The notes beneath the pieces were generated by a model. The model was not told where the DNA came from and ran no database searches. It saw only the letters and a program-made list of their open reading frames with translations. The position numbers and the translations under genes were made by a program. Of a stretch of DNA of 64,000 nucleotides, positions 9,195-17,884 are shown one piece after another (positions within the stretch are counted from its first letter, which is position 1; each line of letters starts with the position of its first letter). The stretch comes from Arthrobacter cavernae (lineage in GTDB: Bacteria; Actinomycetota; Actinomycetes; Actinomycetales; Micrococcaceae): positions 248,001-312,000 of the forward strand of contig NZ_JAFNLL010000004.1 of assembly GCF_017368795.1 (NCBI RefSeq), read 5' to 3'.

Positions 9195-9551
9195 GTGCGG
9201 GAACCGGCATGGCGTAAGACGGGGAGTACCCCGGACTACAGATTCTCCCTTGCGAACGAACGCACCTTCCTGGCCTGGATCCGCACCTCGCTGGCGCTGC
9301 TGGCCGGTGCCGTCGCCATCGACCAGCTGGCGCCCAACATCGCGCCGGAGCCCGTCCGGGTGACCCTGTGTGTCGCCCTGGCGGTGGTCGGGGCGGGGCT
9401 TGCCGCGCTCTCATACCGGCGCTGGGGCCAGATGGAAGCCGCAATGCGCAACGACCAGGCACTGCCGTTTTCCCGGGTCATGCTGTTCATGACGATCGTG
9501 GTGGCGGTGGCGGCGTTTGCCTTCGCCGTGCTGATCCTGGTGGCCCGTTGA
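9195..9551 (+). CDS. DUF202 (YidH-type) membrane protein
   Basis: A 118-residue membrane protein with three predicted helices. The DUF202 signature FSLANERTFLAWIRTSLALL stands at residues 16-35. GTG 9195 was chosen because GGAGG at 9184-9188 lies 6 nt upstream. A longer reading from 9144 has no ribosome site. The function of the family is unknown. It overlaps the next DUF202 gene by 4 nt, so the two products are probably made together and may form one complex. Confidence 0.85.
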   Translation: MREPAWRKTGSTPDYRFSLANERTFLAWIRTSLALLAGAVAIDQLAPNIAPEPVRVTLCVALAVVGAGLAALSYRRWGQMEAAMRNDQALPFSRVMLFMTIVVAVAAFAFAVLILVAR

Positions 9552-9898
9552 GCCTTGAGGTCCGCGATCCGGGGCTCCAGCCCGAGCGCACCACGCTCGC
9601 GTGGCGCCGGACCCTCATTTCACTGCTGGTGGTGGACCTCTTCATCTGGCGTAGCTGGCTGGGCTCCGATGCGGATCCGGGGCAGACGCCCACTGGCATT
9701 CCCGGGCTGGACTACCAGGGCCTCTGCGCACTGATGGCCGCCGCAGCCACCGTCGTCCTGGGCTGCGTGGTGTGGGTTCGCTCACGCCAACTTCATCAGG
9801 GCAACGAAGCGCCCTCCAATGCCCTGGTCCTGGTCAGCACGCTCTCCGTGATCGGGCTTGGTGCCTCGGCAGTCGCAGCCATCGCGCTGGGCGGCTAA
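9548..9898 (+). CDS. DUF202 membrane protein, second copy
   Basis: A 116-residue protein with the short DUF202 motif LQPERTTLAWRRTLISLLVVDLF near its N terminus and two further membrane helices. The likely start is TTG 9548, overlapping the stop of the preceding DUF202 gene. No better start is in frame near the motif. Paired DUF202 genes of this kind (one long, one short) recur in actinobacteria. The role is unknown. Confidence 0.78.
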   Translation: MSLEVRDPGLQPERTTLAWRRTLISLLVVDLFIWRSWLGSDADPGQTPTGIPGLDYQGLCALMAAAATVVLGCVVWVRSRQLHQGNEAPSNALVLVSTLSVIGLGASAVAAIALGG

Positions 9899-9903
9899 GC
9901 TCG

Positions 9904-9980
9904 GACTCAGGACTAAGCCCGGACTCAGGACTCAGCCCGGACTCAGGAACTTCCAGACTCAGGAACTGTCCAGACTCGGG
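9904..9980. repeat. Five imperfect tandem copies of a 16-18 bp unit
   Basis: The core GACTCAGGA begins at 9904, 9922, 9940 and 9956, with a variant (GACTCGGG) at 9973. The array starts just after the second DUF202 stop and lies about 140 nt before the aquaporin start. Confidence 0.85.
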
Positions 9981-10122
9981 TGGCAGGATACTGCAGGGCC
10001 TTCGCCCCGCCCGCCGCCGACGTCGGACACCCGCGAGCCGCACGCCGTGCCTTGCCGCGGAGCCTGCGCCGCCCGCACCATCACGACACCCCGCACCTCA
10101 CGACACAAAGGATTCATCCGCC

Positions 10123-11082
10123 ATGACCTCTCCTGTGCCAGTCTCTGCCGTACGCGGCCCGGGGCTCGTTGCCCGGCTGTCCGCCGAAGCTCTTGGGACG
10201 CTGTTCCTGGTGCTTGTTGCGATCGGCGTGCCGATGTTCACCCTTCCGCAGTCCAACCCGCTGCCGGCGTCCCTGGCCGCCGGGTTTGCCGTCACGGCTG
10301 GCATGCTTGCCTTCGGCTACATCTCCGGGGGACACTTCAACCCCGCGGTCACGCTGGGCAACCTCATCGCCGGACGCATCCGCCCGCTTGCCGCCGCCGC
10401 ATACGTTGGTGCGCAGCTCGTGGGCGCGGTCCTGGGCGCCTTGCTGCTCTTCGGCGTGCTGCGCACCCTTCCGGGCATCCCGGACAGCCGCGCCGCCTTC
10501 GACACGGTTGCCGCAGGCTTCGGTGAACACTCCACGGTCCAGGCACCCATGGCCGGGGTCCTGCTCGTCGAGGTTGTGGGCGCCGCCCTGCTCGTGGCCG
10601 TTTTCCTGGGCACCACCACCGGCCGGAAGGCGTCCCTGGCAATGGCCCCGTTCGCCGTCGGGCTGACCCTGGCCGTGCTGCTGCAGTTCGGCCAGTCGAT
10701 CGGCAATGCGCCGTTCAACCCCGCCCGCGCCACCGCGCACGCTCTGTTCAGCTCCGCCTGGGCCGTCGAGGGCCTGTGGCTCTTCTGGGTGGCACCGCTC
10801 GTGGGCGCCGCCCTTGCCGGCCTGGTGTACCGCGGCTTCGCCGATGCGGCCTCCGTGGTTCCTGCTGCTGCCGCCGGAGCGGCCGACGGCGCAGACGCCG
10901 ATGACTTTGACGACGACGAAACCGACGACGACGAAACCGACGCCGACAACGCCGCCGCTGAGGCGGCCGGCGAGGCCACGACCGCACCGTCTGCCACGCC
11001 GGTGGCGCCTGCCGCTCCGGCAGCTCTTGCCGAGCCGGTGGTGGACGAAGCCCGCGATTTCTTCGACGGCAAGAAGGACTGA
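10123..11082 (+). CDS. Aquaporin / MIP-family channel with acidic tail
   Basis: A 319-residue membrane channel. Two NPA boxes (HFNPAVTLG and PFNPARATA) and six hydrophobic segments within residues 15-245 mark the MIP family. The protein probably passes water or small solutes, but selectivity cannot be read safely. After the last helix comes a low-complexity tail of about 75 residues, first strongly acidic (DDFDDDETDDDETDADN) and then Ala/Pro-rich. ATG 10123 was chosen because AAAGGA lies 10 nt upstream. In-frame codons further up run into the repeat region. Confidence 0.9.
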   Translation: MTSPVPVSAVRGPGLVARLSAEALGTLFLVLVAIGVPMFTLPQSNPLPASLAAGFAVTAGMLAFGYISGGHFNPAVTLGNLIAGRIRPLAAAAYVGAQLVGAVLGALLLFGVLRTLPGIPDSRAAFDTVAAGFGEHSTVQAPMAGVLLVEVVGAALLVAVFLGTTTGRKASLAMAPFAVGLTLAVLLQFGQSIGNAPFNPARATAHALFSSAWAVEGLWLFWVAPLVGAALAGLVYRGFADAASVVPAAAAGAADGADADDFDDDETDDDETDADNAAAEAAGEATTAPSATPVAPAAPAALAEPVVDEARDFFDGKKD

Positions 11083-11140
11083 TTCTGCTGCGGCACCGGC
11101 AGTATGGGCCTGTCGGCCATGTATTGTCGGTGTCCGCCGC

Positions 11141-11146
11141 TAACGT
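11141..11146 (+). promoter_or_regulatory. -10 box TAACGT, leaderless start of sbcD
   Basis: TAACGT ends 6 nt before ATG 11153. Confidence 0.5.
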
Positions 11147-11152
11147 GACAAC

Positions 11153-12361
11153 ATGCGGTTACTCCATACCTCGGACTGGCACCTTGGCCGGTCGTTCCAC
11201 GGCGTTGGCATGCTTGATGCCCAGCGGGACTTTGTCGACCAACTCGTGGCCTGTGTGCAGGAACGCTCCGTCGACGTCGTCCTGATTGCCGGAGACGTCT
11301 ACGACCGCGCCCTGCCCGGGCTGGACGTTGTGAAGCTCCTTGACGACGCCCTGGTCCGCATCACCGCTGCCGGCGCCAAGGTGGTCCTGACCAGCGGGAA
11401 CCACGATTCCGCGGTCCGCCTTGGTTTTGCATCCCGCCTGCTGGAGCGCGGTGGCGTCCACTTGCGCACGCGCGTGCAGGATCTCGATGTCCCCGTACTG
11501 CTGCCCCTCGACGGCGAGGACGGCGACGGCCAGAAGGCTGGCAGCGGGAGCGAGGCATCTGCCGCCGTTCTGGCGGTCTACGGCATCCCATATCTGGAAC
11601 CCCGGCTCGTGGCCGAGGAACTCGGTGTGGACACGGCCAGCCATTTCGAGGTCACCAAGGCCGCCGTCGGGCGGATCCGCGAGGACATCCGGATGCGCAG
11701 CGCGGACGCAGCCATCCACTCGGTGGTGCTGGCGCACACCTTTGCCAGCGGCGGCATCACGTCGGACAGTGAGCGGGATCTGAGCATCGGCGGGCTGGGG
11801 GCGGTGCCGCTGGACCTCTTTACGGACTTTGGGTACACCGCGCTCGGCCACCTGCACGGGCGCCAGGAGCTGGCTCCCAACGTCCGGTACTCGGGCTCCC
11901 CGCTCGCCTACTCCTTTTCCGAAGCGGCGCACCGGAAGGGCGCCTGGCTGCTTGAGGTGGACGCGTCAGGGGTCGGCGCCGTGGAGGAGATCCTCTGGGA
12001 AGCGCCCAAAGCGCTTGCGGTACTCTGCGGAAAACTCGCCGGGCTGCTGGACGCCGAGGAGCACGCGTGGGCCGAGTCCGCATACTGCCAGGTCACCCTC
12101 ACCGATTCCCAGCGGCCTGCACAGGCCATGGAGCAGCTCCGTGCCCGGTTCCCGGACACCCTCGTCCTCGCCTTCGACCCGGAAGGCGCCCAGGCCCGCA
12201 GCAAGAAGAGCTACAGCTCCCGGCTGTCGGAAGCCGTGGACGACCTCGGTGTCTGCTGCGGATTCCTGGACCACGTCCGGGGCCGTAGCGCCGGGGAAAC
12301 CGAGGAAGCTGCACTGCGCGAGGCCCTCGAAGCCGCGCGCCTGGAAGGAGCGGAACTGTGA
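11153..12361 (+). CDS. sbcD: Exonuclease SbcD (Mre11-like)
   Basis: The nuclease subunit of the SbcCD complex, which opens DNA hairpins and processes blocked double-strand ends. It has 402 residues. The calcineurin-like phosphoesterase metal motifs are in order: HTSDWHLGRSF (residues 5-15), AGDVYDR, SGNHDS, a conserved histidine in VVLAHTF, and LGHLHGRQ. The C-terminal part is the usual SbcD capping region. The stop overlaps the sbcC GTG by 4 nt, so the two subunits are co-translated. Confidence 0.96.
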   Translation: MRLLHTSDWHLGRSFHGVGMLDAQRDFVDQLVACVQERSVDVVLIAGDVYDRALPGLDVVKLLDDALVRITAAGAKVVLTSGNHDSAVRLGFASRLLERGGVHLRTRVQDLDVPVLLPLDGEDGDGQKAGSGSEASAAVLAVYGIPYLEPRLVAEELGVDTASHFEVTKAAVGRIREDIRMRSADAAIHSVVLAHTFASGGITSDSERDLSIGGLGAVPLDLFTDFGYTALGHLHGRQELAPNVRYSGSPLAYSFSEAAHRKGAWLLEVDASGVGAVEEILWEAPKALAVLCGKLAGLLDAEEHAWAESAYCQVTLTDSQRPAQAMEQLRARFPDTLVLAFDPEGAQARSKKSYSSRLSEAVDDLGVCCGFLDHVRGRSAGETEEAALREALEAARLEGAEL

Positions 12362-15300
12362 GAATCCACCGCCTCGAAATCGAAGCATTCGGCCCCTTCT
12401 CCGGTGTGCAGGAGATCGACTTCGACCAGCTCGGTGCCCAGGGCCTGTTCCTCTTGAACGGGGCAACCGGCGCCGGCAAGACCAGCATTCTGGACGCCAT
12501 CTGCTTCGCGCTCTACGGTTCCGTCCCCGGGGCACGGCAGGACGGCAAGCGCCTCCGCAGCGACCACGCCGCTCCCGCCGCCGAACCCCGTGTGGTGTGC
12601 GAATTCTCGGCCCGCGGCCGCCGCTTCGAGGTCACCCGTTCCCCGGCTTGGGAGCGACCCACCGCCAGAGGCAAGAATGGCTTCACCACGCAGCAGGCCA
12701 AGACGCTGCTGCGGGAACGGGTGGGCGGCGCCTGGATCGACAAGTCGTCACGCAATGACGAAGCCGGCGCCGAGCTCAGTGACGTCCTAGGCATGGACCG
12801 TGAGCAGTTCACCAGGGTGGTCATGCTGCCCCAGGGCGACTTCGCCGCGTTCCTGCGCTCCAAGGCAGGGGAACGGCTGGACCTGCTCCAAAAGCTCTTC
12901 GGCACCCAGCGCTTCGAAGCCATCGAGCAGCAGCTTTCCCGCCAGGCAACGGCCGCACGGTCCACAGTGGACGGCAACAACGCCGGCCTCGGGCTGCTGC
13001 TGGACCGGGCCAAGACCGAGTACGCCCAGTTGGGTTTGGCCCTCCCACTTCCCGCCGCAGGACACGACGCAGCTGGAGCATCAGATACCGCAGCAACGGA
13101 AGCGGCGCACGCCGCGGCCATGCCCGGCGGTTCCCCGGGACCCGAGGAACCCGAGGCCTTGCTCGAACGCCTTGAGCAGGAGGCACAGGCCGAATGGGAA
13201 CGCCGGCAGGACGAAGCCCGTGCCGCCGAATCCAGCAGACTCCAGCTTGCCGACATCCTCCACTGTGCCCAGGAAAGGGCCCAGCGGCATTCACGCCTTG
13301 CCACGGCCACGCTCCGCCGTGAGTCGCTGGAAGCCGGTGCCGCCTCCGCAGAAGAGGAGCGGGACAGGCTCGGCCGTCACAGGAGGGCCGCCGTCCTCGG
13401 CGGCCACCTCGACGCTGTCGACGCCGCAGCGCAGGCTGTGGAGGCTTCCTCAAGCCGCGCCGCCGGGGCACTGACCCGGCTTGAGGAGGCCTCGCTCGAC
13501 GCCGGCCAGCCTGCCGCTGCCCTGGAAGCCGCCACTGCAGCCTGCGCTGTCCTGCTCGCGCGGGTCCCTGAGGAGCAGAAGCTGGAGGACATCGCGGGGC
13601 AACTGCTGAAGCTCAGGAAAGAGTCTGCGGATCGGCAGGCAGCCTCCGAAGAAGCAGGGGCAAGGCTCGCGGGGCTGCGCGATGACGAATCGGCTTTGCT
13701 GGCGGCCATGGAGCCGCTCGACTCCGTGGCCGCGACGTTGGCAGAACAGGAGCGCGGGCTTGCCGCGGCCGAAGCGCTGGTGGACGCCATCGCCAAGCAT
13801 GAATCCGCGGTTTCAGTCCTCGGTGAAGCCACGGAGCAGCACGGACTGGCCAAGGCGGAGTCCCTCGATCTGCGCCAGGCATGGCTGGATCTGCGCGAGT
13901 CCCGGCTCAGCAACGCTGCCGCCGAACTGGCTGCGGAGCTGGAGGGGGGCCAGGACTGCCCGGTCTGTGGAAGCGCCGAACACCCCTCGCCTGCCCAAGG
14001 CGCCAGATCTGCTCTCGCCATCGCCCAGGAAGAGGAGTCTGCACGCAGCCGCTTCGAGGAAAGCGAACGGAAGCTTGACCGCCTGGCAGCGGAACTGTCC
14101 GCGGCCGCGCAGACGGTCGCCGGACTCGCAGTCCAGGGCGGTGCCGCGGACGCGCAGGCCGCCGAGGCAGCTGCCGCGGACGCTCTTTCCTCGCTGGAAA
14201 CCGCCCGGGCGGCCGCAGGCACCCTGGCGAAGCTCCGACAGGAACACCTGCTGCTGCAGGACGCCGTCGCCCGCTTGGAACAGGAACAGCTGCATGCCCG
14301 GACCGACGCCGTCCGCTCGGCAGCAGACGCGACGTCCTTGCACAAGCAGCACGCCGAGCTGGAAGACACCCTTGCTGGACTGCGGGAAGGGTTCCCGTCC
14401 CTGCGGGAGCGGATCGAGTCGCTCTCCACGCAACGCCAACTGCTGCAGGCCGCGGTGGGCGCGGCTTCGCAGCTGGAACGCGCCGTTGAGACCCTGGATG
14501 ATGCCGAAAAGGCGTTGCAGAAAGCCCTTCCTGCGGCCGGCTTCGACTCCGCGGACGCGGCCCGCGCCGAGCTGCTGGCCCCCATGGACGTGCTGCTCCT
14601 TGAAGACGCCGTGGAAGCGTTCACCGCCGAGCGTGCACGGGTAGACGAGTTGTTCGCGGGGGAGGACCTCGTTCTGGCCGCCAAGGAACTCCGCGTCGGC
14701 GACCTCGCGCTGTCCGCCGCCGAACTCTCCGATCTGCAGAAGGCAGCCGAGGCCGGGGAAGCAACAACCCGTGCGCTCGAGCTGTCCGCGGGGCTGGCAG
14801 GGAAATCGGTGGCCGCCCTGCGCCGGATCCGCGTCGAATACCTGGATCTCTCGGCCGCCGGACGCGGACCGCGCGAACATGCGAGGCTGCTGGGCGAGCT
14901 GGCCGACACCGCCAGGGGCTTCGGCGACAACAGCTACCGCATGAGCCTGAACAGCTATGTCCTGGCGGCGCGGTTGGAGCAGGTTGCTTTGGCCGCCTCC
15001 GAGCGTCTCGTGGCCATGAGCGATGGACGGTACACCCTGCAGCACAGTGATGCGAAGGCTGCCCGTGGCGCCAAGTCCGGGCTGGGCCTGGAAGTCGTGG
15101 ACGAGTGGACGGGGCAGCGCAGGGACACCTCCACACTGTCTGGCGGCGAATCCTTCATGGCCTCCCTGTCGCTCGCCCTGGGCCTGGCCGACGTAGTGCA
15201 GCAGGAAGCCGGCGGCGTGGACATCGAAACCCTCTTCGTCGACGAAGGCTTCGGCAGTCTTGACGAGCAGGCGCTGGAGCAGGTCATGGATGCCTTGGAG

Positions 15301-15438
15301 AGCCTCCGCGACGGCGGCAGGGTGGTAGGGCTCGTCAGCCACGTCTCCGAGATGAAGCAGCGCATCGGCAGCCAGCTGCAGGTCATCAAGGGGCGCAACG
15401 GATCCACGGTGCGCATCGCCAAAACCGCGCTGGGCTAA
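12358..15438 (+). CDS. sbcC: Exonuclease SbcC (Rad50-like SMC ATPase)
   Basis: The ATPase and tether subunit of SbcCD, 1026 residues. Walker A is GATGAGKTS (residues 35-43) and a Q-loop region reads VVMLPQGDFAAFLR. Long Ala/Glu/Arg-rich coiled coils flank the zinc hook C534-P-V-C537. The C-terminal domain has the signature LSGGESFMASLSLALG, Walker B with D-loop LFVDEGFGSLDEQALE, and the switch histidine in VSHVSEMKQR. The layout is complete, with no sign of damage. GTG start as in many neighbours. Confidence 0.96.
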   Translation: MRIHRLEIEAFGPFSGVQEIDFDQLGAQGLFLLNGATGAGKTSILDAICFALYGSVPGARQDGKRLRSDHAAPAAEPRVVCEFSARGRRFEVTRSPAWERPTARGKNGFTTQQAKTLLRERVGGAWIDKSSRNDEAGAELSDVLGMDREQFTRVVMLPQGDFAAFLRSKAGERLDLLQKLFGTQRFEAIEQQLSRQATAARSTVDGNNAGLGLLLDRAKTEYAQLGLALPLPAAGHDAAGASDTAATEAAHAAAMPGGSPGPEEPEALLERLEQEAQAEWERRQDEARAAESSRLQLADILHCAQERAQRHSRLATATLRRESLEAGAASAEEERDRLGRHRRAAVLGGHLDAVDAAAQAVEASSSRAAGALTRLEEASLDAGQPAAALEAATAACAVLLARVPEEQKLEDIAGQLLKLRKESADRQAASEEAGARLAGLRDDESALLAAMEPLDSVAATLAEQERGLAAAEALVDAIAKHESAVSVLGEATEQHGLAKAESLDLRQAWLDLRESRLSNAAAELAAELEGGQDCPVCGSAEHPSPAQGARSALAIAQEEESARSRFEESERKLDRLAAELSAAAQTVAGLAVQGGAADAQAAEAAAADALSSLETARAAAGTLAKLRQEHLLLQDAVARLEQEQLHARTDAVRSAADATSLHKQHAELEDTLAGLREGFPSLRERIESLSTQRQLLQAAVGAASQLERAVETLDDAEKALQKALPAAGFDSADAARAELLAPMDVLLLEDAVEAFTAERARVDELFAGEDLVLAAKELRVGDLALSAAELSDLQKAAEAGEATTRALELSAGLAGKSVAALRRIRVEYLDLSAAGRGPREHARLLGELADTARGFGDNSYRMSLNSYVLAARLEQVALAASERLVAMSDGRYTLQHSDAKAARGAKSGLGLEVVDEWTGQRRDTSTLSGGESFMASLSLALGLADVVQQEAGGVDIETLFVDEGFGSLDEQALEQVMDALESLRDGGRVVGLVSHVSEMKQRIGSQLQVIKGRNGSTVRIAKTALG

Positions 15439-15478
15439 GGGCCGGGACCGCCGTCCCCGGGACCTTCGCGACCGTCCG

Positions 15479-15509
15479 GTAACCCCATCCGGTAGAATCA
15501 TGGGGTTAC
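15479..15509 (+). promoter_or_regulatory. Palindromic promoter/operator of the MFS gene
   Basis: Perfect 10-bp arms GTAACCCCAT (15479-15488) and ATGGGGTTAC (15500-15509) enclose an 11-nt spacer that holds a good -10 hexamer, TAGAAT (15493-15498). A bound dimeric repressor would cover the -10 box. No regulator gene is adjacent. Confidence 0.65.
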
Positions 15510-15539
15510 ACCGGGTTTCGCGCATCGGGAGGAGGGACG

Positions 15540-15554
15540 ATGCGCAGACTTTAG
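15540..15554 (+). CDS. Micro-ORF MRRL before the MFS gene
   Basis: The codons ATG CGC AGA CTT TAG follow an excellent Shine-Dalgarno (GGGAGGAGGG) at normal spacing. The MFS gene starts only 13 nt after this stop and has no Shine-Dalgarno of its own. No other start in its frame lies closer to the purine tract. The arrangement suggests translation of MFS by reinitiation or control through ribosome stalling. No homology can be claimed for a four-residue peptide. Confidence 0.5.
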   Translation: MRRL

Positions 15555-15567
15555 CGAACCCGGACTC

Positions 15568-16977
15568 ATGAACAGCTCTCTGGCTCCACAGAATCCCGCG
15601 GCAGATGCCGCCACCCTGCCGCCCTCGGAACCACCCGCTGGGCCCGCCACGGCCACGCCCGCCCCCGCTGCGCACGGCAACGCAGGCCGCCAGCCCTCCC
15701 GTCTTCCGGGCCGCCTCGCCAGGCTTCCCGAACTCGCAGGCCCCGGCTTCCTGCCCCTTGGCCTCTTCGCCCGGCTGCCGCTCGCGATGCTCACCGTCGG
15801 CACCCTGACCCTGGTCACGTCCGTCAGTAACTCCTACGCCATCGGCGGCATGGCTGCCGGCGCCGTGGGCATCGGCTCCGCCCTGGGTGCCCCCGTCCTG
15901 GGCGGCCTGGCAGACCGCGCCGGCCAGCGCATGGTCCTGCTCGTCGCCGCCGTCGTCAACGCCCTGGCCGTGGCCGGACTTCTTGCCGCGGCCTACCTGA
16001 CCCCCGGCTTTGGCTCCGTGGCTGACGCCGCAGCAGTCCTTGTGGCCGCCTTCCTGGCCGGCGCCAGCTGCCCGCAGGTGGGCCCCATGGCACGCGTGCG
16101 CTGGATGGCCCTCACCACCAGGAACCTGTCCGGCGGCCGAAACAGCGTGGCCGCCAACCGCGCGGACCTGGACACCGCCCTGTCCTACGAAGGCACCGCC
16201 GATGAGATCACGTTCGTGCTGGGCCCGGCCCTGGTCGGCGCCCTCGCCAGCCTCGTCGCGCCATGGCTCCCACTGGCCATCGCCGCCCTCCTGACCATCA
16301 CCTTGGTTCCCGCCTTCGCCGTCCACCCCACCCAGCTTGCCGTGGTTCCGGCGCCCCGCGGCCAGGCCGCCGCCGTCGGCGGCCCCTCCGGGAAGGCCGC
16401 ACGCCGCGCCGGCTGGCTCATCGTGGCTGTGCCGGTCCTCGCCATGGTGTGCATGGGGACGTTCTTCGGATCCGCGCAGAACGCGTTGAACGCGTATGCT
16501 GCCGAGTTCGCCACCGCGGAAATCGCGGGACTGCTGTACGCGGTGATGGGCCTGAGCTCCGCGGTTGCGGCCCTCTCCGTGGCGTTCTGGCCGCAGCGTT
16601 TCGGCCTCGCAGCGCGCTGGATCGTGGCCGCGGCAGCCATGGCCGCCTTCTCCCTGCTGACGGTGCTGCCCGCGGGCATCTGGCCGATGGTCCTGGTGCT
16701 GCTGCTGCTGGGCATCCCGGTGGGGCCGGTCATGGTGACCGTCTTCAGCATCGGTGGTGTGGTGGCGCCCGCGGGTCGGATGGCAACGGTCATGACGGCC
16801 CTGGCCAGCGGCATCGTGGCAGGCACGGCCCTTGGTGCCTATCTGGCAGGCCTGCTGGCCGAGACCCGGGGACCGGCCGCCGCGTTCGCGGTTTCCATGG
16901 CCGCGTCCGCAGCTCTTTTGTTGCTCGGCGGGATCGCCGCACTCGTGCTGCGGCGCAGCAGACACTCCACGCACTGA
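15568..16977 (+). CDS. MFS transporter, probable efflux
   Basis: A 469-residue major facilitator with about 12 membrane segments after a Pro/Ala-rich cytoplasmic N terminus of 60-70 residues. The loop between helices 2 and 3 carries GGLADRAGQRMVL, which is the MFS motif A region. The family resembles actinobacterial drug-type exporters, but the substrate is unknown. The palindromic promoter and upstream micro-ORF imply inducible expression. The end of the gene, including its TGA, lies in the first copy of a short tandem repeat. Confidence 0.85.
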   Translation: MNSSLAPQNPAADAATLPPSEPPAGPATATPAPAAHGNAGRQPSRLPGRLARLPELAGPGFLPLGLFARLPLAMLTVGTLTLVTSVSNSYAIGGMAAGAVGIGSALGAPVLGGLADRAGQRMVLLVAAVVNALAVAGLLAAAYLTPGFGSVADAAAVLVAAFLAGASCPQVGPMARVRWMALTTRNLSGGRNSVAANRADLDTALSYEGTADEITFVLGPALVGALASLVAPWLPLAIAALLTITLVPAFAVHPTQLAVVPAPRGQAAAVGGPSGKAARRAGWLIVAVPVLAMVCMGTFFGSAQNALNAYAAEFATAEIAGLLYAVMGLSSAVAALSVAFWPQRFGLAARWIVAAAAMAAFSLLTVLPAGIWPMVLVLLLLGIPVGPVMVTVFSIGGVVAPAGRMATVMTALASGIVAGTALGAYLAGLLAETRGPAAAFAVSMAASAALLLLGGIAALVLRRSRHSTH

Positions 16978-17018
16978 CGCATGGTTCCGCACTGACGCCT
17001 GGTTCCGCACTGACGCCG
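16971..17018. repeat. 18-bp tandem repeat over the MFS stop codon
   Basis: Units starting GCACTGACGC at 16971, 16989 and 17007 repeat with an 18-bp period, the third being partial. The first unit supplies the last codons and TGA of the MFS gene. Confidence 0.85.
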
Positions 17019-17056
17019 CGGCCGGGCTCGGACTCCGGTGGCGGACTCAGCGGGAC

Positions 17057-17809
17057 CTACGCCAGCTGGCTCTCGATCCTGGCGGCGCTCTCCGCCAGGG
17101 CCCCGCCGACGGCGGCCTGGTCCTGTTCGCGGCGGATGTAGACGACGGCGATCGCCGCCGGCCGCCCGCCCGGAACGTGGATGGGGGCCGCAAGGGAGGA
17201 CAGGCCGGCAATGACCTCGTCATGGCTGGCCGCGTAGCCCAGGGCGCGCGCATCGGCGGCCTCTGGCCGGTACGGCAGGCCCGGGGCGAGCATGCCCCAC
17301 TCTGCCTCGCTCATGGTGGACTGGATCGCGATCCCCGGGGCGCCCACGTTCACGGGGTGACGGGTTCCGGGGTGCTGGGCCAGGGTCGCCGCCGAGTGGC
17401 GTGGTTCCACGGTCACCAGGGTGACGCAGTCCTGGTGGTCCCAGACGGCCACGAAGGCGGTCATGTTCAGGGTGTTGGCGAGCTGGGTGAGCTCCGGCAG
17501 TGCTGCGGTCTGCAGATTGCGGGAGACGCCGCGGGCAAGCACCGCCAGTCCGGGGCCCGGCTGTACGCGGCCGGCGTCGTCGCGGACCAGCAGGGAATGG
17601 TCTTCCAGGGTGCGCAGGATCCGGTAGGCCACGGAGCGGTGGACGCCCAGGGCGGCGGCAAGCTCGGCAATCGTCAGCGGGCGTTCGGCCGCCGCGAGGA
17701 TCTCGAGGGCCTGGATTCCGCGGGAGAGCGTCTGCGACGGCGAGACGGGCGCCGGGGTGTCCTGCAGGCCCGCGTCCTGCAGATTCTTCGCGGCGCTGGG
17801 AGACATCAT
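17057..17809 (-). CDS. IclR-family transcriptional regulator
   Basis: An IclR-type regulator with an N-terminal winged helix (QTLSRGIQALEILAA, TIAELAAALGVHRSVAYRILRTLEDH) and a C-terminal effector domain of about 170 residues. ATG 17809 was chosen because a TAGGAT -10 box lies 7 nt upstream. ATG 17818, three codons earlier, overlaps that box. It is divergent from the flavin reductase/HpaB genes, and two dyads lie between them. It most likely controls that aromatic hydroxylase module in response to an aromatic ligand. Confidence 0.9.
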   Translation of the reverse strand: MMSPSAAKNLQDAGLQDTPAPVSPSQTLSRGIQALEILAAAERPLTIAELAAALGVHRSVAYRILRTLEDHSLLVRDDAGRVQPGPGLAVLARGVSRNLQTAALPELTQLANTLNMTAFVAVWDHQDCVTLVTVEPRHSAATLAQHPGTRHPVNVGAPGIAIQSTMSEAEWGMLAPGLPYRPEAADARALGYAASHDEVIAGLSSLAAPIHVPGGRPAAIAVVYIRREQDQAAVGGALAESAARIESQLA

Positions 17810-17816
17810 GCGCTCC

Positions 17817-17822
17817 ATCCTA
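17817..17822 (-). promoter_or_regulatory. -10 box TAGGAT of the IclR gene
   Basis: On the minus strand TAGGAT is followed by 7 nt and then ATG 17809. An AGGA stretch also lies here, so Shine-Dalgarno use from 17809 or 17806 is possible. Confidence 0.4.
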
Positions 17823-17884
17823 TGTTGGCAACTTCGGCCGCCTGGACGCGGCGAGTCTTGTGCTGTCCATCACAAGCGGCTATG

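Noticed and set aside
9904..9980. CRISPR-like array
   Set aside because: The units are too short (16-18 bp), there are no unique spacers, and no cas genes are present.
15500..15571. 23-codon frame from ATG 15500 ending on the MFS ATGA
   Set aside because: Its ATG is only 2 nt after the -10 box, so it lies upstream of the expected transcript start and should not be translated.
13813..17010. Long minus-strand open frame opposite sbcC and the MFS gene
   Set aside because: No motif, and it spans two unrelated real genes. It is a shadow frame.
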